This document shows, piece by piece, positions 28,880 through 41,224 of a stretch of DNA of 64,000 bases. How positions within the stretch are numbered: the stretch's first letter is position 1; every line of letters begins with the position of its first letter. The notes under the pieces are model-generated. The model did not search any database, was not told the origin of the DNA, and worked only from the letters and a program-made list of their open reading frames with translations. The position numbers and the translations under genes were made by a program. The stretch comes from Muraenolepis orangiensis (Eukaryota; Chordata; Actinopteri; Gadiformes; Muraenolepididae), in assembly GCA_027704905.1 (NCBI GenBank), contig CM051000.1:19583254-19647253 (forward strand). The letters are read 5' to 3'.

Positions 28880-29170
28880 CTTTCCTCTTCTCTCCCCGCC
28901 CACCAGACACCGCTCTGACGCCCCCGGCTGCTTTCCGCCCGGCCGGCCGCCGTGCGGTTAATGTGTTCTGATGTCTTGGCATCCCGCCGGGGAGAGGGAG
29001 GGCACGGCCCTTTTGTTGTGCGATTACGTCCGCTGCGTTTCCCTCTTGACGGCGGTGTGTGACAGTCTGCCGCTGAACCAACAGGCCCTGGGTCGCTCTT
29101 TGTCCTCGTCCGGGGCTCCTGGCTTCCACGCGGGCCCCGGGGCGGACACAGGGGCCCCGCCAGAAGATCT
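28880..29170. other. GC-rich, CpG-containing island
   Basis: High GC with many CpGs (GGCCGGCCGCCGTGCGG, GCGGGCCCCGGGGCGG) against an AT-rich background. No exon or promoter assignment can be made. Confidence 0.4.
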
Positions 29171-29254
29171 GCTAAAACATCTTTCCCTGGCTGGGATTAG
29201 GACTCGCACACACAACCCCGTCACCCCCCTGATCTCCAGCTCCCAGGCTCCCAG

Positions 29255-29447
<193 letters not shown>

Positions 29448-30159
29448 CGCGCATGTGACAGTGTGTGTCTATGTTAGTGTGTATCTATCTGTGTGTGTGT
29501 GTGTGTGTCTATGAGTGTGTGCATTTCTATAGCATTCTCAATGACGGTTGCATCTGTTGCTTTTATTAGTGGTTGGCTTTAAAGAGGACCTTTTGGGGAC
29601 ATTCTATGACTTTTTGAAATATTACTTTGGTTTTATATTTAGCATCTTCAGTTATTTTGTCTTGACCGACACATTTCACATTTCGCTGACACGATGACTG
29701 CTTTTCAACCGCTGGGTCAAACAACCCTCTTCAGTGAGTGGTGTGGAGAACACAAATGTGGAAGATTTTAAGCCTAAAAGGATTGAATCAAAATCGGTTT
29801 TTAATTTCTAACAAATCTAGCTTCCAATTTTACCATAACTGTTGACACTATGAGGCGTTAGTATCCACTTGATGTTGTCTACAAATGTTTGAATGGGGTT
29901 TGAATGTTACTCTGTCCAGGTTTATTTCAAGTTAAACCTATGGTGTGTGTTTGGACGTCAGGGGAAGCAGGAAATTAGCTCGACTGGGGGTTGAGTTTGT
30001 CCGACTGAAACGAGGAATGAATCGCTAATGTTTTCACAGTCTTGCTTTGTGTTGTATGACCTTTAGTCTTGATTTAGGAAAAACTTGGTTTGGGAAGTTA
30101 AAGGGGTCCTATTACAACCCCAGGTGTGAGCGGGATTAGTCCTTACAGCCTGGATCTAT

Positions 30160-30210
30160 GATGGATAGATAAGCCTACCAGTCGGTACCGTCCACTGGGT
30201 AGGCTGTAAG
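30160..30210. mobile_element. Foldback MITE-like element, copy B core
   Basis: It shares GATAGAT, AAGCCTACCAG, GGTAC and GTCCACTGGGTAG with 14256-14296. It is flanked by CCTTACAGCCT at 30141-30151 and the complement AGGCTGTAAGG at 30201-30211. Confidence 0.45.
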
Positions 30211-30487
30211 GCTGGTGTAATGGTAATGGATGCTTTTATATAGCGCTTTTATTCAAAGCGCTTTACAAGTCATGCCTCACATTCATCCATTCATCCACAC
30301 ATTCAATCACCAACGGCGGAGTCAGCCATGCAAGGAGACAACCAGCCTGTCAGGAGCAGTTAGGGTTAGGGTGTCTTGCTCAAGGACACCTTTTTGCTAG
30401 GAGCCGGGGATTTAACCAGCAACCTTCCGGTTGTGAGGGGAACGCTCTACCTCCTGAGCTATACTGCCGCCAGAGCTATACTGCCGC
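30211..30487 (+). repeat. SINE-like dispersed repeat
   Basis: It contains TATATAGCGCTTTTATTCAA, AAGCGCTTTACAAG, CTTGCTCAAGGACAC and GAGCTATACTGCCGCC (the last duplicated at its end). This is a pattern I recognise as widespread in teleosts. Confidence 0.65.
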
Positions 30488-30817
30488 CTATACTCTACCA
30501 TGTAGCATGCTTCAACAGCATCAACGTTAAGGAGGTTAGTCTTTTAAACGTCTTGAAGCGATCGAAAGATCAGCTCAGCAGGAAGAATGTCGAAACTGGT
30601 TTATTAGAGGGTTGGCAAGATGCTACAGCCAGAGCCGGCTGTGCTTTTTAACATGTGGGCCTTGATTACTCCCAAGCACCACAGGTGTGTAGCCTCTCCC
30701 CGGGCCCCTCCCCCGGCCCCAGAGACTAATCAGTCTAACTCGTGACCACACACCTCCCACAGTTAGCAAATGAGACATACAGATTTATATAATAAATAAT
30801 AACGTAATGTCAATGGG

Positions 30818-31291
30818 TGTCATGTCAAAACCAGTTAAAAGGCAGAATTCAAGATCTGGCTCCAGTCCAGCAGGTGGTGGTAAAATCTGTTTCCACTGAA
30901 AATGTGCCCCAAAAGAAGAGTCAGATAATTAGCTTGATGCAAAGCACCTGAGGGACTCTCAGCAGAGACAAACACTTCACTGTGAGTAACAGAAGAGGAT
31001 TGAACTCAAGGTTTCACCCAAAGACGCTGCCGGTATGGTGTTTGTACATGTATTTGTCGGTTTTGAAGTCATGTTTGATTAGATTAATTATTATTTCTAG
31101 TTAGTCTTAATTATTATTTTAATATAAGAAACTTCAACGTTCAACCTAACCTAACCTAAATGAAGCTCTACAAGAACTCAAATAAAAGGAAAGAGTCAAG
31201 ATTGAGTTGTCCCGGGTGTCCTTTTTGTGTAAACCGGCCATTTTCAAGTTTAGGCAGGAGTCAATCATCCAAAACAACACATAACTTGACA
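30818..31291 (+). repeat. BEL/Pao 5' LTR
   Basis: It starts TGTCATGTCAAAACC and ends CATAACTTGACA, so it has TG...CA ends. It lacks about 180 bp present in the 3' LTR, the break falling after AAGAAACT near 31132. AATAAAAGG near its 3' part is a possible poly(A) signal. Confidence 0.88.
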
Positions 31292-31486
31292 GTTGAAAAC
31301 CATTGCAAAGCAATAAGGACTAAAGGATCAAGGGCCTGTAAAAGTCAGAAATATTGTTGACGCAGGATGGAAAACTGAATGTGAGCTGAACACTAAACCA
31401 AACTGTCTGCAGTAACCACACACCTCAGCAAAATGGCGGAGAAAGCCTATGGAAAAAGTGTCAAGTAGCTCAAGCAGGAAAGGACA

Positions 31487-34142
31487 ATGGCTAAAGGTGT
31501 ATTCACAAAAGTAGCTAACTTTCTAAGCAGAGGAGCACGAAGCGTGACTGAAAATGAGCTTCGGGATGAATTCAAAAAGCTCACTTTGATGGGAAGAAAT
31601 GTCAGTGAAGCAAATGATGATTTCCGGAGTGGCCTACTCGCAGACATGGAAGCTGATGTGGAAAAAGCGTTGAGCGGGCAACAAGAGGCTGACATGGAAC
31701 AAACGATCAATGAATGTGAAATAAAGATGGATGAAGTGAGAAGAATTGTTCACACAAACTTGTGGTCTCGTTATGGTCAAAGAGCTGACAACTTCAATCC
31801 AGGAAGCGGAAACGGCTTGTGATAATGCTGCTGCAACATCTGTATCTGCACTCAATCGTGACGGGTATGAGATGCAGTTTGTTTTCATGGAGAAGCTGGT
31901 CAAGGAAGCTAGTGGAAGCCTAGCATCTTGGGAACTGTGGATTCCAGAAACTTCAAAAAGCAAATATAGAAGGTAGAGTCAAAGACTTAAAAGGCAATGA
32001 ATAACAAGCTTGAAGCAATGAGAGCAGAGTTTGTTTGCCCAAAGAAATTCAGAAGAAGAAAAGGTTGCATATATGCTGACTTCAGTGGCTGCTTCATCAA
32101 CCCCACATGCGCAACAAACACCACGCCCCTGGTGGGAATTAAGCCAATTAGTCTGCCCAAATTTTATGGCTGCAAAATAGATTTCCACAGATGGAAGAGA
32201 GACTGGGAGAACCTGCAAAGACAGGGAGAACCAACAGGCTCAAATGAAGTAAACAAGATTCAGCTTTTGGACAGCATGGATGAGAAAATCTCAAGAAACC
32301 TCAGATTGTCAACATACAACACAGCAAAAAACATTTTTGGAGTGCTTAAAAATATGTATGGAAATAAGTCTACAATTGCAATAGAAATAATTGAAGATCT
32401 TGAGAAAATTCCTGTTTTAAGAGCAGATCAACCAAGGAGAGTTATTGACTTAATCCAAACTGTGGAGAAAGCAAGTCAAGTCAAGTCAAGTCAAGTTTAT
32501 TGTCACTTCACAGTTTACAGTTTAGTATAAAGCAGTGATGTGAAATTCTTGTGTGCAATACCCGACGACAGACAGCAGTTATAAAATAAGATAAAATAAA
32601 AATAGATAAAAAATAGAATAAAAAATAGAATAAAGAATATAAAATAAAAATAAAAAATGCAATTTATAAAATGCAAAAATCAGCACAGAAAAGAGCAATA
32701 TATATATATAAATCAATGTAATAAAATATACATTGTTATATGTTATACGCCCTTGTTCAGCAGCCTGATGGCCTGACTGTGGAAGCTATCTCTAAGCCTA
32801 TTTGTACGACACTTGATACTGCGGTATCGCCTGCCTGACGGTAATAGTGAGTAAAGTTCGTGGCTGGGGTGGGCAATGTCTTTTATAATTCTTTTGGCCT
32901 TGGCCACGCACCGCTGGTTGTAAATGTCCAGGAGGGAGGGGAGCTCACCTCCAACGATATACTGGGCCGTCCGCACCACCCTTTGAAGCGCTCTGCGCTC
33001 GAGTGCCGTGCAGTTCCCGTACCAGGCGGTGATACACCCTGTCAGAACACTCTCGATGGTGCCGTTGTAGAATGTTCTCAGGATGCGGGGGCCCATGCTG
33101 AATTTCTTCAGACGCCTGAGAAAATACAGGCGTTGTTGGGCCCTTTTCACCACGTGTGTGGTGTGCGTGGACCATGTGAGGTCCTCGGAGATGTGCACGC
33201 CGAGGAACTTGAAGCTGCTGACCCTCTCTACTGCAACGCCGTCGATGGAGATAGGGCTGTGCTCTCCCCTCTGCCTCCTGAAGTCCACGATCAGCTCCTT
33301 GGTCTTCTTGACGTTGAGGGCGAGGCTGTTCTCCTGGCACCACTGCTCCAGCGATCCGACCTCCTCCCTGTAGGCTGTCTCGTCGTCGCCGGCGATCAGG
33401 CCCATCACTGTCGTGTCGTCAGCAAACTTGACGATGACGTTGGAGCTGTGCATAGCCATGCAGTCGTGGGTGTAGAGGGAGTAGAGGAGAGGGCTCAGCA
33501 CGCATCCCTGGGGGGCTCCCGTGTTGAGGGACTGGCAGACTGGCAGACCTTACAGAGCTTGGAAGGACAGATGCCATCAAGAACCCACTGGTCACTAGGT
33601 CCATAGAGGGTAAGCTGCCGGATCTTGTAAAGAAGGATTGGCTCATCTTCATGGTAAATCCCAGCAACAATGTCCCCCGCCCCCCTGAGAACCATTTTGA
33701 CAGTCTCCTCGAGTTTCTGAAGACACAAGAGATCCTAGAAAAGCTGGAGCAGCTTGGAGTAACTGAAAAGTCAGAGAAACTCGAAAGGAAATTTGAAAGG
33801 AAATATTCCTCAACACGTTCCACCAGGAGAGAGGGACGTTGTATTGTCTGTGGAGAAGAAAGGCATGAAGAGAAACTATTCTTTTGCAAGCAGTTCAAGG
33901 GTCTAAATCTGGTCGAAAAGTTAATTGCTGGGAAGAGATTGGGAGCTTGTAAGAGGTGTTTGAGATGTCATGAGGGAGAAGAAGAATGTGTAAACAACTA
34001 CCTTTGCAGGAAAAGAGACTGCAAGAAGGGGAGCTCTTCAGACCATCATTTTTTCCTCTGTCCTAAAGGAGAATACAGAGAACAACTGGACAACTGGACA
34101 AAGACGCAAAGAAAAGACTCAAACTTACAGAAGAGCAAGTGA
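31487..34142 (+). pseudogene. BEL/Pao gag remnant, interrupted by a LINE
   Basis: Fragments at 31487-31822, 31746-31976 and 31997-32473 are in different frames, so at least two frameshifts. The third contains FYGCKIDFHRWKRDWENL, a typical BEL gag block. It is cut at 32473 and resumes in frame at about 33546 (LTELGRTDAIKNPLV). The resumed part includes a Cys/His-rich region (CIVCGEERHEEKLFFC) like the BEL nucleocapsid zinc knuckles. Confidence 0.8.
32474..33543 (-). mobile_element. 5'-truncated LINE (L2/CR1 group) inserted in gag
   Basis: It codes the C-terminal part of a reverse transcriptase on the minus strand (32743-33501). Motifs are NTGAPQGCVLSPLLYSL, FADDTTVMGLI and FKFLGVHISEDLTWSTHT, ending LNKGV. 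The 3' end is at the low coordinate and carries a tandem TTGAC tail after AATAAAC. It is truncated upstream of the APQG motif, so cannot move by itself. TGGCAGAC is doubled at the right edge. Confidence 0.85.
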
Positions 34143-34199
34143 AATGTATTGCTGAACTCTCTCCAGAAATGCTTTTACCAATATGTTTGCAATAAAAAA

Positions 34200-35947
34200 C
34201 TAATGAAAATGACCAGTCTGTACTGGAAGCAGATAGACCTGACGAGATACCAGTTATCATGATGCTACTTGAAGTTACCGCAAATTCAGGTCAGAAAATT
34301 GGAACCCTGTTAGATTTAGCATCTGACACCAACTACATCACCCACAGAGCCGCCAACACGTTAAACCTGGAGAGTGAAAAAAATCACATTGGTTGTCCAT
34401 GGAGTTGGAGGAATGTCACTGAGGGGTGGAAAGCAGGAGATATTTCCTGAAAGTTAGAGTCAAGACATCCAGAGGGACAGAAAAAGGGCACCAACTTGTA
34501 TGTTATGGTCTCAATGAAATAGCCAACATGAAAGAGTCATCAAACCTGAGCAGCTGAAGAAGTTATTTACAGAAGTCAAACTTGAGGATCTAAAAAGACC
34601 AGAAAACATCGAGCTACTTATCAGCCACCAAGAAGGTAGACTGGTCACACAGAGAGTGAAGATTGTCGGAGACCTCGTCTTGTGGAACAGCCCACTGGGT
34701 AAAACTGTAGCTGGAGCTCACCCTGATCTCTTTGAGGAAGTGGAGATGACGACATATGAGTCTGAAACACACTTTGCTTGCTCCATGCGTATGGCCGCAG
34801 TGAAATACGAGGAAATCATCGGAGCTGAAGAGATTCAGGCTGAAACAAAAAGCACAGCTGTTGACAGAGTTTCTGGATTGGTGGAAGTGGGACAGTATTG
34901 GAGCAGGCCGTGAACCAAAGTGTGGAGGATGTCGGTGTGGTCATTGTCAGCCTGGAGGGAATGAAATTAGATTAATTGAGGAAAAAGAGCTGGAAATCCT
35001 AAAACGAGGCCTTACCTATGTTACAGCGGATGCCCACAGTAGTGCTCCACGCTGGGTTACAACATACCCTTGGATCGAGGACCCAATCTCTCTTCCCAAC
35101 AACAGGACTGCAGTGGAGGCAACTTTTCTGAGGACAGAAAAACAACTCAAGAGGGAGCCAGATTGGCAAGCTGCCTACAAGGCGCAGGTACATGAAATGG
35201 TGGAGAGAGGAGCAGCAAAGAAACTCACTAAAGAGATAACGGACAGCTGGACAGGAACCAGGCACCAAATCCTCATTCTGTGACAACACCAGTACGCCTT
35301 GTGTGGAACAGCAGCCAAAAGTTTAAAGGGTTCAGTATGAACGGTCTTCTACTGAAGGGACCTGATTCCTGAATCCAATCCGAGCAGTTCTACTCCGGTT
35401 CAGAAGAGGAGTGCATGCAGATTTGGGAGACATCAGGAAGATGTATAATTCTGTATGGCTGGAAGACCTGGAAATGCATGTGTATACGCAATAACAAGTC
35501 AACATTGGCGATCGACCTGCAGAATGCATAGCACAGCTGGCTATGCGAAAGACATCAAGGCTACCAATGTTTACACACCTCGAAGGGGAACGAAGAATCC
35601 TGGAGGAGGATTGCTACGTGGATGACATCCCGACATCCCACAATGACCAAAAAAGGTTAGACGAGAGCACTAATGGGGTTGAGGAAATCCTGAGAGCTGG
35701 AGGATTCTTTCTTAAGCCTTGGGTCCACTCAGGGAAAAGTGGGGGGCAGGTGCAGGAGAACCAAAACCAAATGACATCAGCAGGAGAAGACAGAGTCTTG
35801 ATACTTCCCAATCAAATGAAGGAAGAAGACAATAAGGCCCTGGGGGTTGGTTACCTTGTGGAGGAGGACAAATGATATGTGCTGACCTCCATCAACAAAG
35901 GAGAAAGAGGAAAATGAGAGTATGCCAAGACCTCCTTGTAGAAGAGG
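34200..35947 (+). pseudogene. BEL/Pao pol remnant, protease and RT part
   Basis: Protease-like GTLLDLASDTNYITHRAANT (34289-34348) has Asp-Leu-Ala-Ser where Asp-(Ser/Thr)-Gly-like is expected. The pre-RT region is at 34656-35283 (IEDPISLPNNRTAVEATFLR). Then come broken RT fragments and the catalytic YVDD box in CYVDDIPTSHN at about 35612. At least four frame breaks. Ends in QDLLVEEVR at the LINE insertion. Confidence 0.8.
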
Positions 35948-35950
35948 TAC

Positions 35951-38592
35951 GAGTACTTCAACCACGTGACTCTGGCTGCAACACTGCCCACCTTCAAGCA
36001 GTTTGTGGACTGTCCCACCAGGGAAAACAAGACACTGGACCTGCTGTATGCCAATGTTAAGGAGGCATACAGCGCCATCGCCCTTCCTCCTCTTGGAAGG
36101 TCAGACCACAACCTCATCCACCTTCAGCCCCTGTATAGGCCTCTAGTCCAGTGGCTGCCTGTGACCATAAGGACTGTGAGGAGATGGTCACAGGAGGCCG
36201 ATGAGGACTTGCGGGGCTGCTTTGAGTCAACAGACTGGGATTCCTCTGTGATTTGCATGGAGAGGACCTTGATGATCTCACGGAATGTATAACCGGGTAC
36301 ATCAACTTCTGTGTAGACAGTGTTGTCCCCACAGAGACTGTACGCTGTTTCCCCAACAACAAGCCGTGGGTCACCCGAGACATCAAGGTTTTGCTCAATG
36401 AGAAGAATAGGGCCTTCAGAGACGGGGACAGGGAGCAGATGAGGCGGGTTCAGAGGGAGCTGAAGGAGAGGATCCAGCAGGGCAAAGACAACTACAGGAG
36501 GAAGCTGGAGCACAAACTTCAGCAGAATAACCTGAAGGATGTGTGGAGTGGCATGAGGAGCATCACTGGCTACAAACAACCTGGTAGCCAGACAATAGGG
36601 GGGGTCCTGACCGGGCCAACGAGTTGAATTTGTTTTTCAATAGATTCAATGAGTGGGCTCCGGTCTACCCCTCCCCCAGCTCCTCTACAACCATTCCCCT
36701 CCAGCCCCCCAGCCCTGCTGTCCCCCCTCCCCCACCGTCCCTCTCCAGCGACAACATACCTGTTCTCTCTCCCCCACCACTACCTCACCCCTCCCCCATC
36801 AACACAACAGAGACTCTTCCTGCCCCCACACACGGCACACAGACCTTCACAGCTGAGCAGGTGAGGAAAGTGCTGTGCAGGCTCCACCCAGGCAAGGCTG
36901 CAGGTCCTGACGGTGTCAGCCCGAGGGTCCTCAAAACTGTGCTGCCCAGCTGAGTGGAGTCCTGCAGTACATCTTCAACCTGAGCATGAGACTGGAGAGG
37001 GTCCCTGTGCTGTGGAAGACATCCTGCTTGGTGCCGGTTCCGAAGAAGGCACGTCCCAGCACCTCTAACGACTACAGACCGGTGGCGCTGACGTCCCACG
37101 TGTCGAAGTCCTTTGAGAGGCTGGTCCTGTCGCTTCTTCGGCCCCTGGTCAGATCATCACTGGGCCCTCTTCAGTTTGCCTATCCGGCGAAACTGGGAGT
37201 GGAGGACGCCATCATCTTCCTGCTTCATCGTGCCTACGCCCACTTGGACAGACCCGGGAGCACTGTGAGAATCATGTTTTTTGACTTCTCCAGTGCGTTC
37301 AACACCATCCGGCCTGCCCTGCTGGGGAGTAAGCTGACGGCGATGAAGGTGGACTCTTCCCTGGTTTCCTGGATTACAGACTATTTGACGGGTCGTCCAC
37401 AGTTTGTCAGACTGCAGGACTGTGTGTCTGACACTGTGGTCAGCAGCACTGGTGCTCCACAGGGAACGGTTCTTTCCCCATTCCTGTTCACCCTATACAC
37501 CTCAGACTTCCAGTTCAACTCAGAGTCCTGCCATCTGCAGAAGTTCTCGGACGACTCTGCAGTTGTTGGTTGTGTCAGCGAGGGAAACGATGAGGAGTAC
37601 AGGGGCGTCGTGGACTCCTTCGTTGAGTGGTGTGAGCTGAACCACATGTAGCTCAACACAGACAAGACGAAGGAGATGGTGGTGGACTTCCGCAGGAGGA
37701 AATCTACCCCCACACCCATTTCCATCAAGGGTGTGTCCGCAGAAGTTGTTCAGGAATATAAATACCTGGGAGTTCACCTGGACAACAAACTGGTCTGGGC
37801 CAAGAACTCTGAGGCTGTGTACAAGAAGGGCCAGAGCCGTCTCTACTTCCTGCGGAGGCTCCGGTCCTTCAACGTTTGTAACACGATGCTGAAGATGTTC
37901 TACCAGTCGGTGGTAGCCAGTGCCATCTTCTCCAGTGTCGTGTGCTGGGGAAGCAGGTTGAGGTCAGCAGACGCCAACAACATCAGCAGGATCGTCAGGA
38001 AGGCTGGCGCTGTCCTGGGGGTCCAGCTGGACTCCTTGTTGGTGGTGTCTGAGAGGAGGAGGAGGATGCTGCGCAAGCTGCGTAGTATCCTTAACAACTC
38101 TCACCCTCTCCATCAGGTGCTGACCTCATACAGAAGCACCTTCAGCAACAGACTCATTCCACCCAGGTGTACCACAGAACGCCACAGGAAGTCCTTTCTT
38201 CCTGTGGCGTTGACCTGAGGTCAGGTTTTTTTTTTGGTCAACGCACTGTAAATCCTTTCACTGTAATTATGCACTTTAAATTAAATTTCACTTTTCACTT
38301 ATTTATTTATTTATTTATTAGTATTTTATTACTGCCAATTTGCACTATACGTATTGTTGTGTATTGTATATACCTAGGTATTACTGTAATACTACTGTAA
38401 ATTGTGCAATTCATCTATCAATACATTTCGATTTCATTTAGAGTTCATTAGTTATATTTTGTTTATACTAGTTTAGTTTATTTAGTTTTTAGTTTTTAGA
38501 TATTAGTATATTTTGTGTGCATTTATTCCCCCTGTTTCAACTGTTGCACCTTAATTTCCCTCGGGATGAATAAAGTTATCTTGAATCTTGAA
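35951..38592 (+). mobile_element. LINE (L2/CR1 group) inserted in BEL pol, RT complete but broken
   Basis: The frame begins in the C-terminal end of an endonuclease (GRSDHNLIHLQPLYRPLVQ). It continues through a linker and Pro/Ser-rich stretch (36650-36810) to an RT with FFDFSSAFNTI, GAPQGTVLSPFLFTL and catalytic FSDDSAVVG, ending at 38218. Frameshifts near 36285 and 36625 and stops near 36950 and 37649 inactivate it. The 3' UTR ends GATGAATAAAG followed by two ATCTTGA units, a tandem-repeat tail as in L2/CR1 elements. Confidence 0.85.
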
Positions 38593-39986
38593 AGACTCGA
38601 CCCTTTAACCAGAAGAGAGCTATTAAGTCAAGTAGCAGGCCTCTATGATCCCATCGGCCTTGTCACACCATTGAAACAGAAGGGAGCCATACAGAAAAGC
38701 GTTCCAAGAGGCAGGAAGCGGAAAAGCAACCCGAGAAACATGGGATAATCCACTGTCGGCATGGCTAAGGAAGGAACCAATACAATTATTTGAAGAGTAT
38801 GTGCAACTAAGTCAAATCACCTTCTCTAGAAGTTTGACGCCACCCAGATGGACCGGTAAACCTTGTGGAATAACATTCTCCGATGGAAGTGACAAAAGCT
38901 TTGGAGCTGTGGTGTACCTCAGGTGGGAAACGGAGGAAGGTATCCAAATCAGACTGGTTGAATCCAAGGCAAAACTCACACCACTGAACCAAAAAGGCGA
39001 TCCTGTAAAGGCAGAGATCTGTGGTGCCGGTTTTGCGGCTTGTCTGAGGAGGCACATTGAAAAGCACAGTCGAATGGAAAAGAACAATGGTTCCACCTCC
39101 TGGACAGTCAAACTGTGTTGGGAGCAATCCAGCGTGACAGTTATGGTTATCAGACATTCTTTGCCAACAGAGTAGGTGAAATCCAAAAGTCTAGATCTGG
39201 TGAGGATTGGTGGTGGATTCCAGGGGACCTAAACGTTTCTGATATCCTAACAAGAGGAGGGACCCCTGCTGATCTCAAGGAGGAATCTAAGTGGCAGGAT
39301 GAACCTTCCTTTCTGAAAATGCCAATTGAGGAGTGGCCAAAGAAGTCAGCCAAAGAGGTTGCGGCAAATGCAAAGGAGGGCATCAATAAAATCCAAAGGA
39401 AAACATTAACAGCAGCACTCACCAGAGCTCAGGCAAAGATGAAGCATCCTGATGGTAAAGAACCTGAAACCCTTATAAACCCCACTGAGAGTGAGAAAGA
39501 GGCTCAAATCCGAAGATTACCAGCTGGCTCAGTTATAGGGCAACTGATTGACGTGAGGGAATTCAGCAGCTTGGATAAACTGGTCCGAGTTGTTGCCTGG
39601 GTGTGGAGAGCTGCTAAGGAGTGGAAGAGGAGAATGATGAGCACAACTACAGGTCAAAGTGGGAGGTAATTCCTTCAAAGGAAGAGAGAATGTCCGCACC
39701 TTTCCAAGCTACCCAGTCCCATCGAAAAAGGTTGTTGAACATAACGCCAGGAGGAAAGTTGTGGTAACTAATAAAAAAACTCCCTGCCACAGTACTCCCT
39801 GGCGCATAGTGGTTCTGCTTCCCATAGAAGAGCAAAATGCTGGAAGCAAGAACAACCAAGAGGATGATCAAACTTGAAAATATCGCCACACAACAAACTC
39901 ATCAGCAGTAAATGATTTTCTGTATCTTCAAGAGAAAACAGTGGTGTGACCTCCTTGGGTTCAGGAACCAGGAGCTCAAGTGGGAG
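38593..39986 (+). pseudogene. BEL/Pao pol remnant, RNase H and C-terminal part
   Basis: It resumes with LDPLTRRELLSQVAGLYDPI, the usual BEL block following RT. RNase H-like ITFSDGSDKSFGAVVYLRW and SKAKLTPLNQKGDPVKAEI follow, then WWWIPGDLNVSDILTRGG. After 39657 the integrase core is absent and only a C-terminal-like IVVLLPIEEQ remains. A purine-rich CAAGTGGGAGG just before the 3' LTR is a likely polypurine tract. Confidence 0.8.
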
Positions 39987-40183
39987 GTGTCATGCAGTAG
40001 CGTGGCGTGGTGAAAATTTTAGGGGAAGCCAGTTTTGTTTGGGTCAATAACGTAACCAGTTGAGTGATTACAGCGCCCGGTATCATTTTACACAGTTGTA
40101 TCATACAGATGCAGGACTTGCACACGCCTGTTATCTAACCGACAGGTCCGCACGCACTCTCCAGCCAAAACTCTCTCGTCTTA

Positions 40184-40648
40184 TTAATTTAAGCATTCCC
40201 CCCCCCCCCCCCCCCAAATGCATAACCAGCCGCTCAATGCGCAGTGCAGATTCGGTAATGAATAAAAAAGCTTCAATTTCACAGCACAATCTATGTGATT
40301 TTTTGATTTACCGTGCCTCTCAATTGCCCGTGACAGGTTGGCAAGGTCGATGAATCCTGAAGTTGCCCAAGGATTGTTCAGGGAGCACGAATCCTTGTCA
40401 AAAAGAAGACATGGCCAGCAAAATAGACGCTGAAGTTCAGCGCTTCCAGTTAGCCACTCCGTGCGGACATAATTGTCCTCATTGAACGTCCGATTCGCTC
40501 CCTTTTTCCTCTGTGCACACAGCTCGAGTGTGGGCATGGGCCTGTCATCTGATTTAATTTTTAGTTGCTGCTGTAGCGGAAGTTTAGTAAAGTTGTTTTT
40601 TATTAAGTACGCCAAATCTCCACCCTCCATAATGCTTAATACTATCAA
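40184..40648 (-). pseudogene. hAT-type transposase N-terminal remnant
   Basis: 154 codons. The region RTFNEDNYVRTEWLTG through LQRLFCWPCLLFDKDS resembles the TTF-type zinc-finger segment of hAT/ZMYM-like transposases. It continues HGKSKNHIDCAVKLKLF and then runs into unrelated Gly-rich sequence. The catalytic and dimerisation regions are missing. Confidence 0.7.
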
Positions 40649-40983
40649 ACGGCGAGGATGACAGTTACAGTACTACGTACTGATGTTGATGTGATTTGAT
40701 TGGATTTGTGAGTCAAGGGATTCCCTTCAAATCGATCCAATGGGATCAAGGGATCCCATTCCCTTGAAGGGAGGCCAGCCGTCTCTGGCCTCCCTTGGCA
40801 TGGCCCTGACCAATCACAGGTTGGCAGGGGGACATGACGTGCCTCATCTGATTGGTCAATCCGGGACAATCCCCCATTTTTTTTTTCACCAAGGGAAGCT
40901 CATTCGGCTGGCCTCCTCTATTTCACCATAATATCTAGGGGGCGCTGTTGTTTCACTCTTTGTAAAATACTCAATGAGAATGG

Positions 40984-41125
40984 GGGAGAGACGGTCCGGC
41001 AGCAACACACAGGCTGTGTGTTGCTGCCGGACCGTCTCTCCTACATTTTTTAAATTAAAATAAAAAAATTTCGGTAATTCTCCTTTGCTGTGTGACACAG
41101 CAAAGGAGAATTACCGAATTTTTAA
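40984..41125. repeat. Two perfect hairpins with single-nucleotide loops
   Basis: Hairpin 1 (about 40985-41041) has 28-bp arms starting GGAGAGACGGTCCGGCAGCA around one G. Hairpin 2 (about 41070-41118) has 24-bp arms starting TTCGGTAATTCTCCTTTGCT, also around one G. Both lie inside the hAT element. Confidence 0.85.
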
Positions 41126-41224
41126 AAAAAATTATAATTTTAAAATGTATTAAAATTATAACTACAATCCGAAAAAACAGGGGAAGCCTGGCTTCCCTTG
41201 GCCTCCGGGAGAAAACGCCACTGG

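Larger units (their letters stand above)
39995..41223. mobile_element. hAT element inserted at the 3' LTR border
   Basis: It starts CAGTAGCGTGGCGT and ends with the complement of CAGTGGCGTTTTC. GTGTCATG is present on both sides (39987-39994 and 41224-41231), a perfect 8-bp duplication as in hAT transposons. Both subterminal regions contain GGGAAGCCAG in inverted orientation. Size 1.23 kb, non-autonomous. It holds an N-terminal transposase remnant on the minus strand and two perfect hairpins. Confidence 0.85.

Noticed and set aside
32860..33606. 248-codon plus-strand ORF
   Set aside because: Shadow of the minus-strand LINE reverse transcriptase, which has recognisable motifs.
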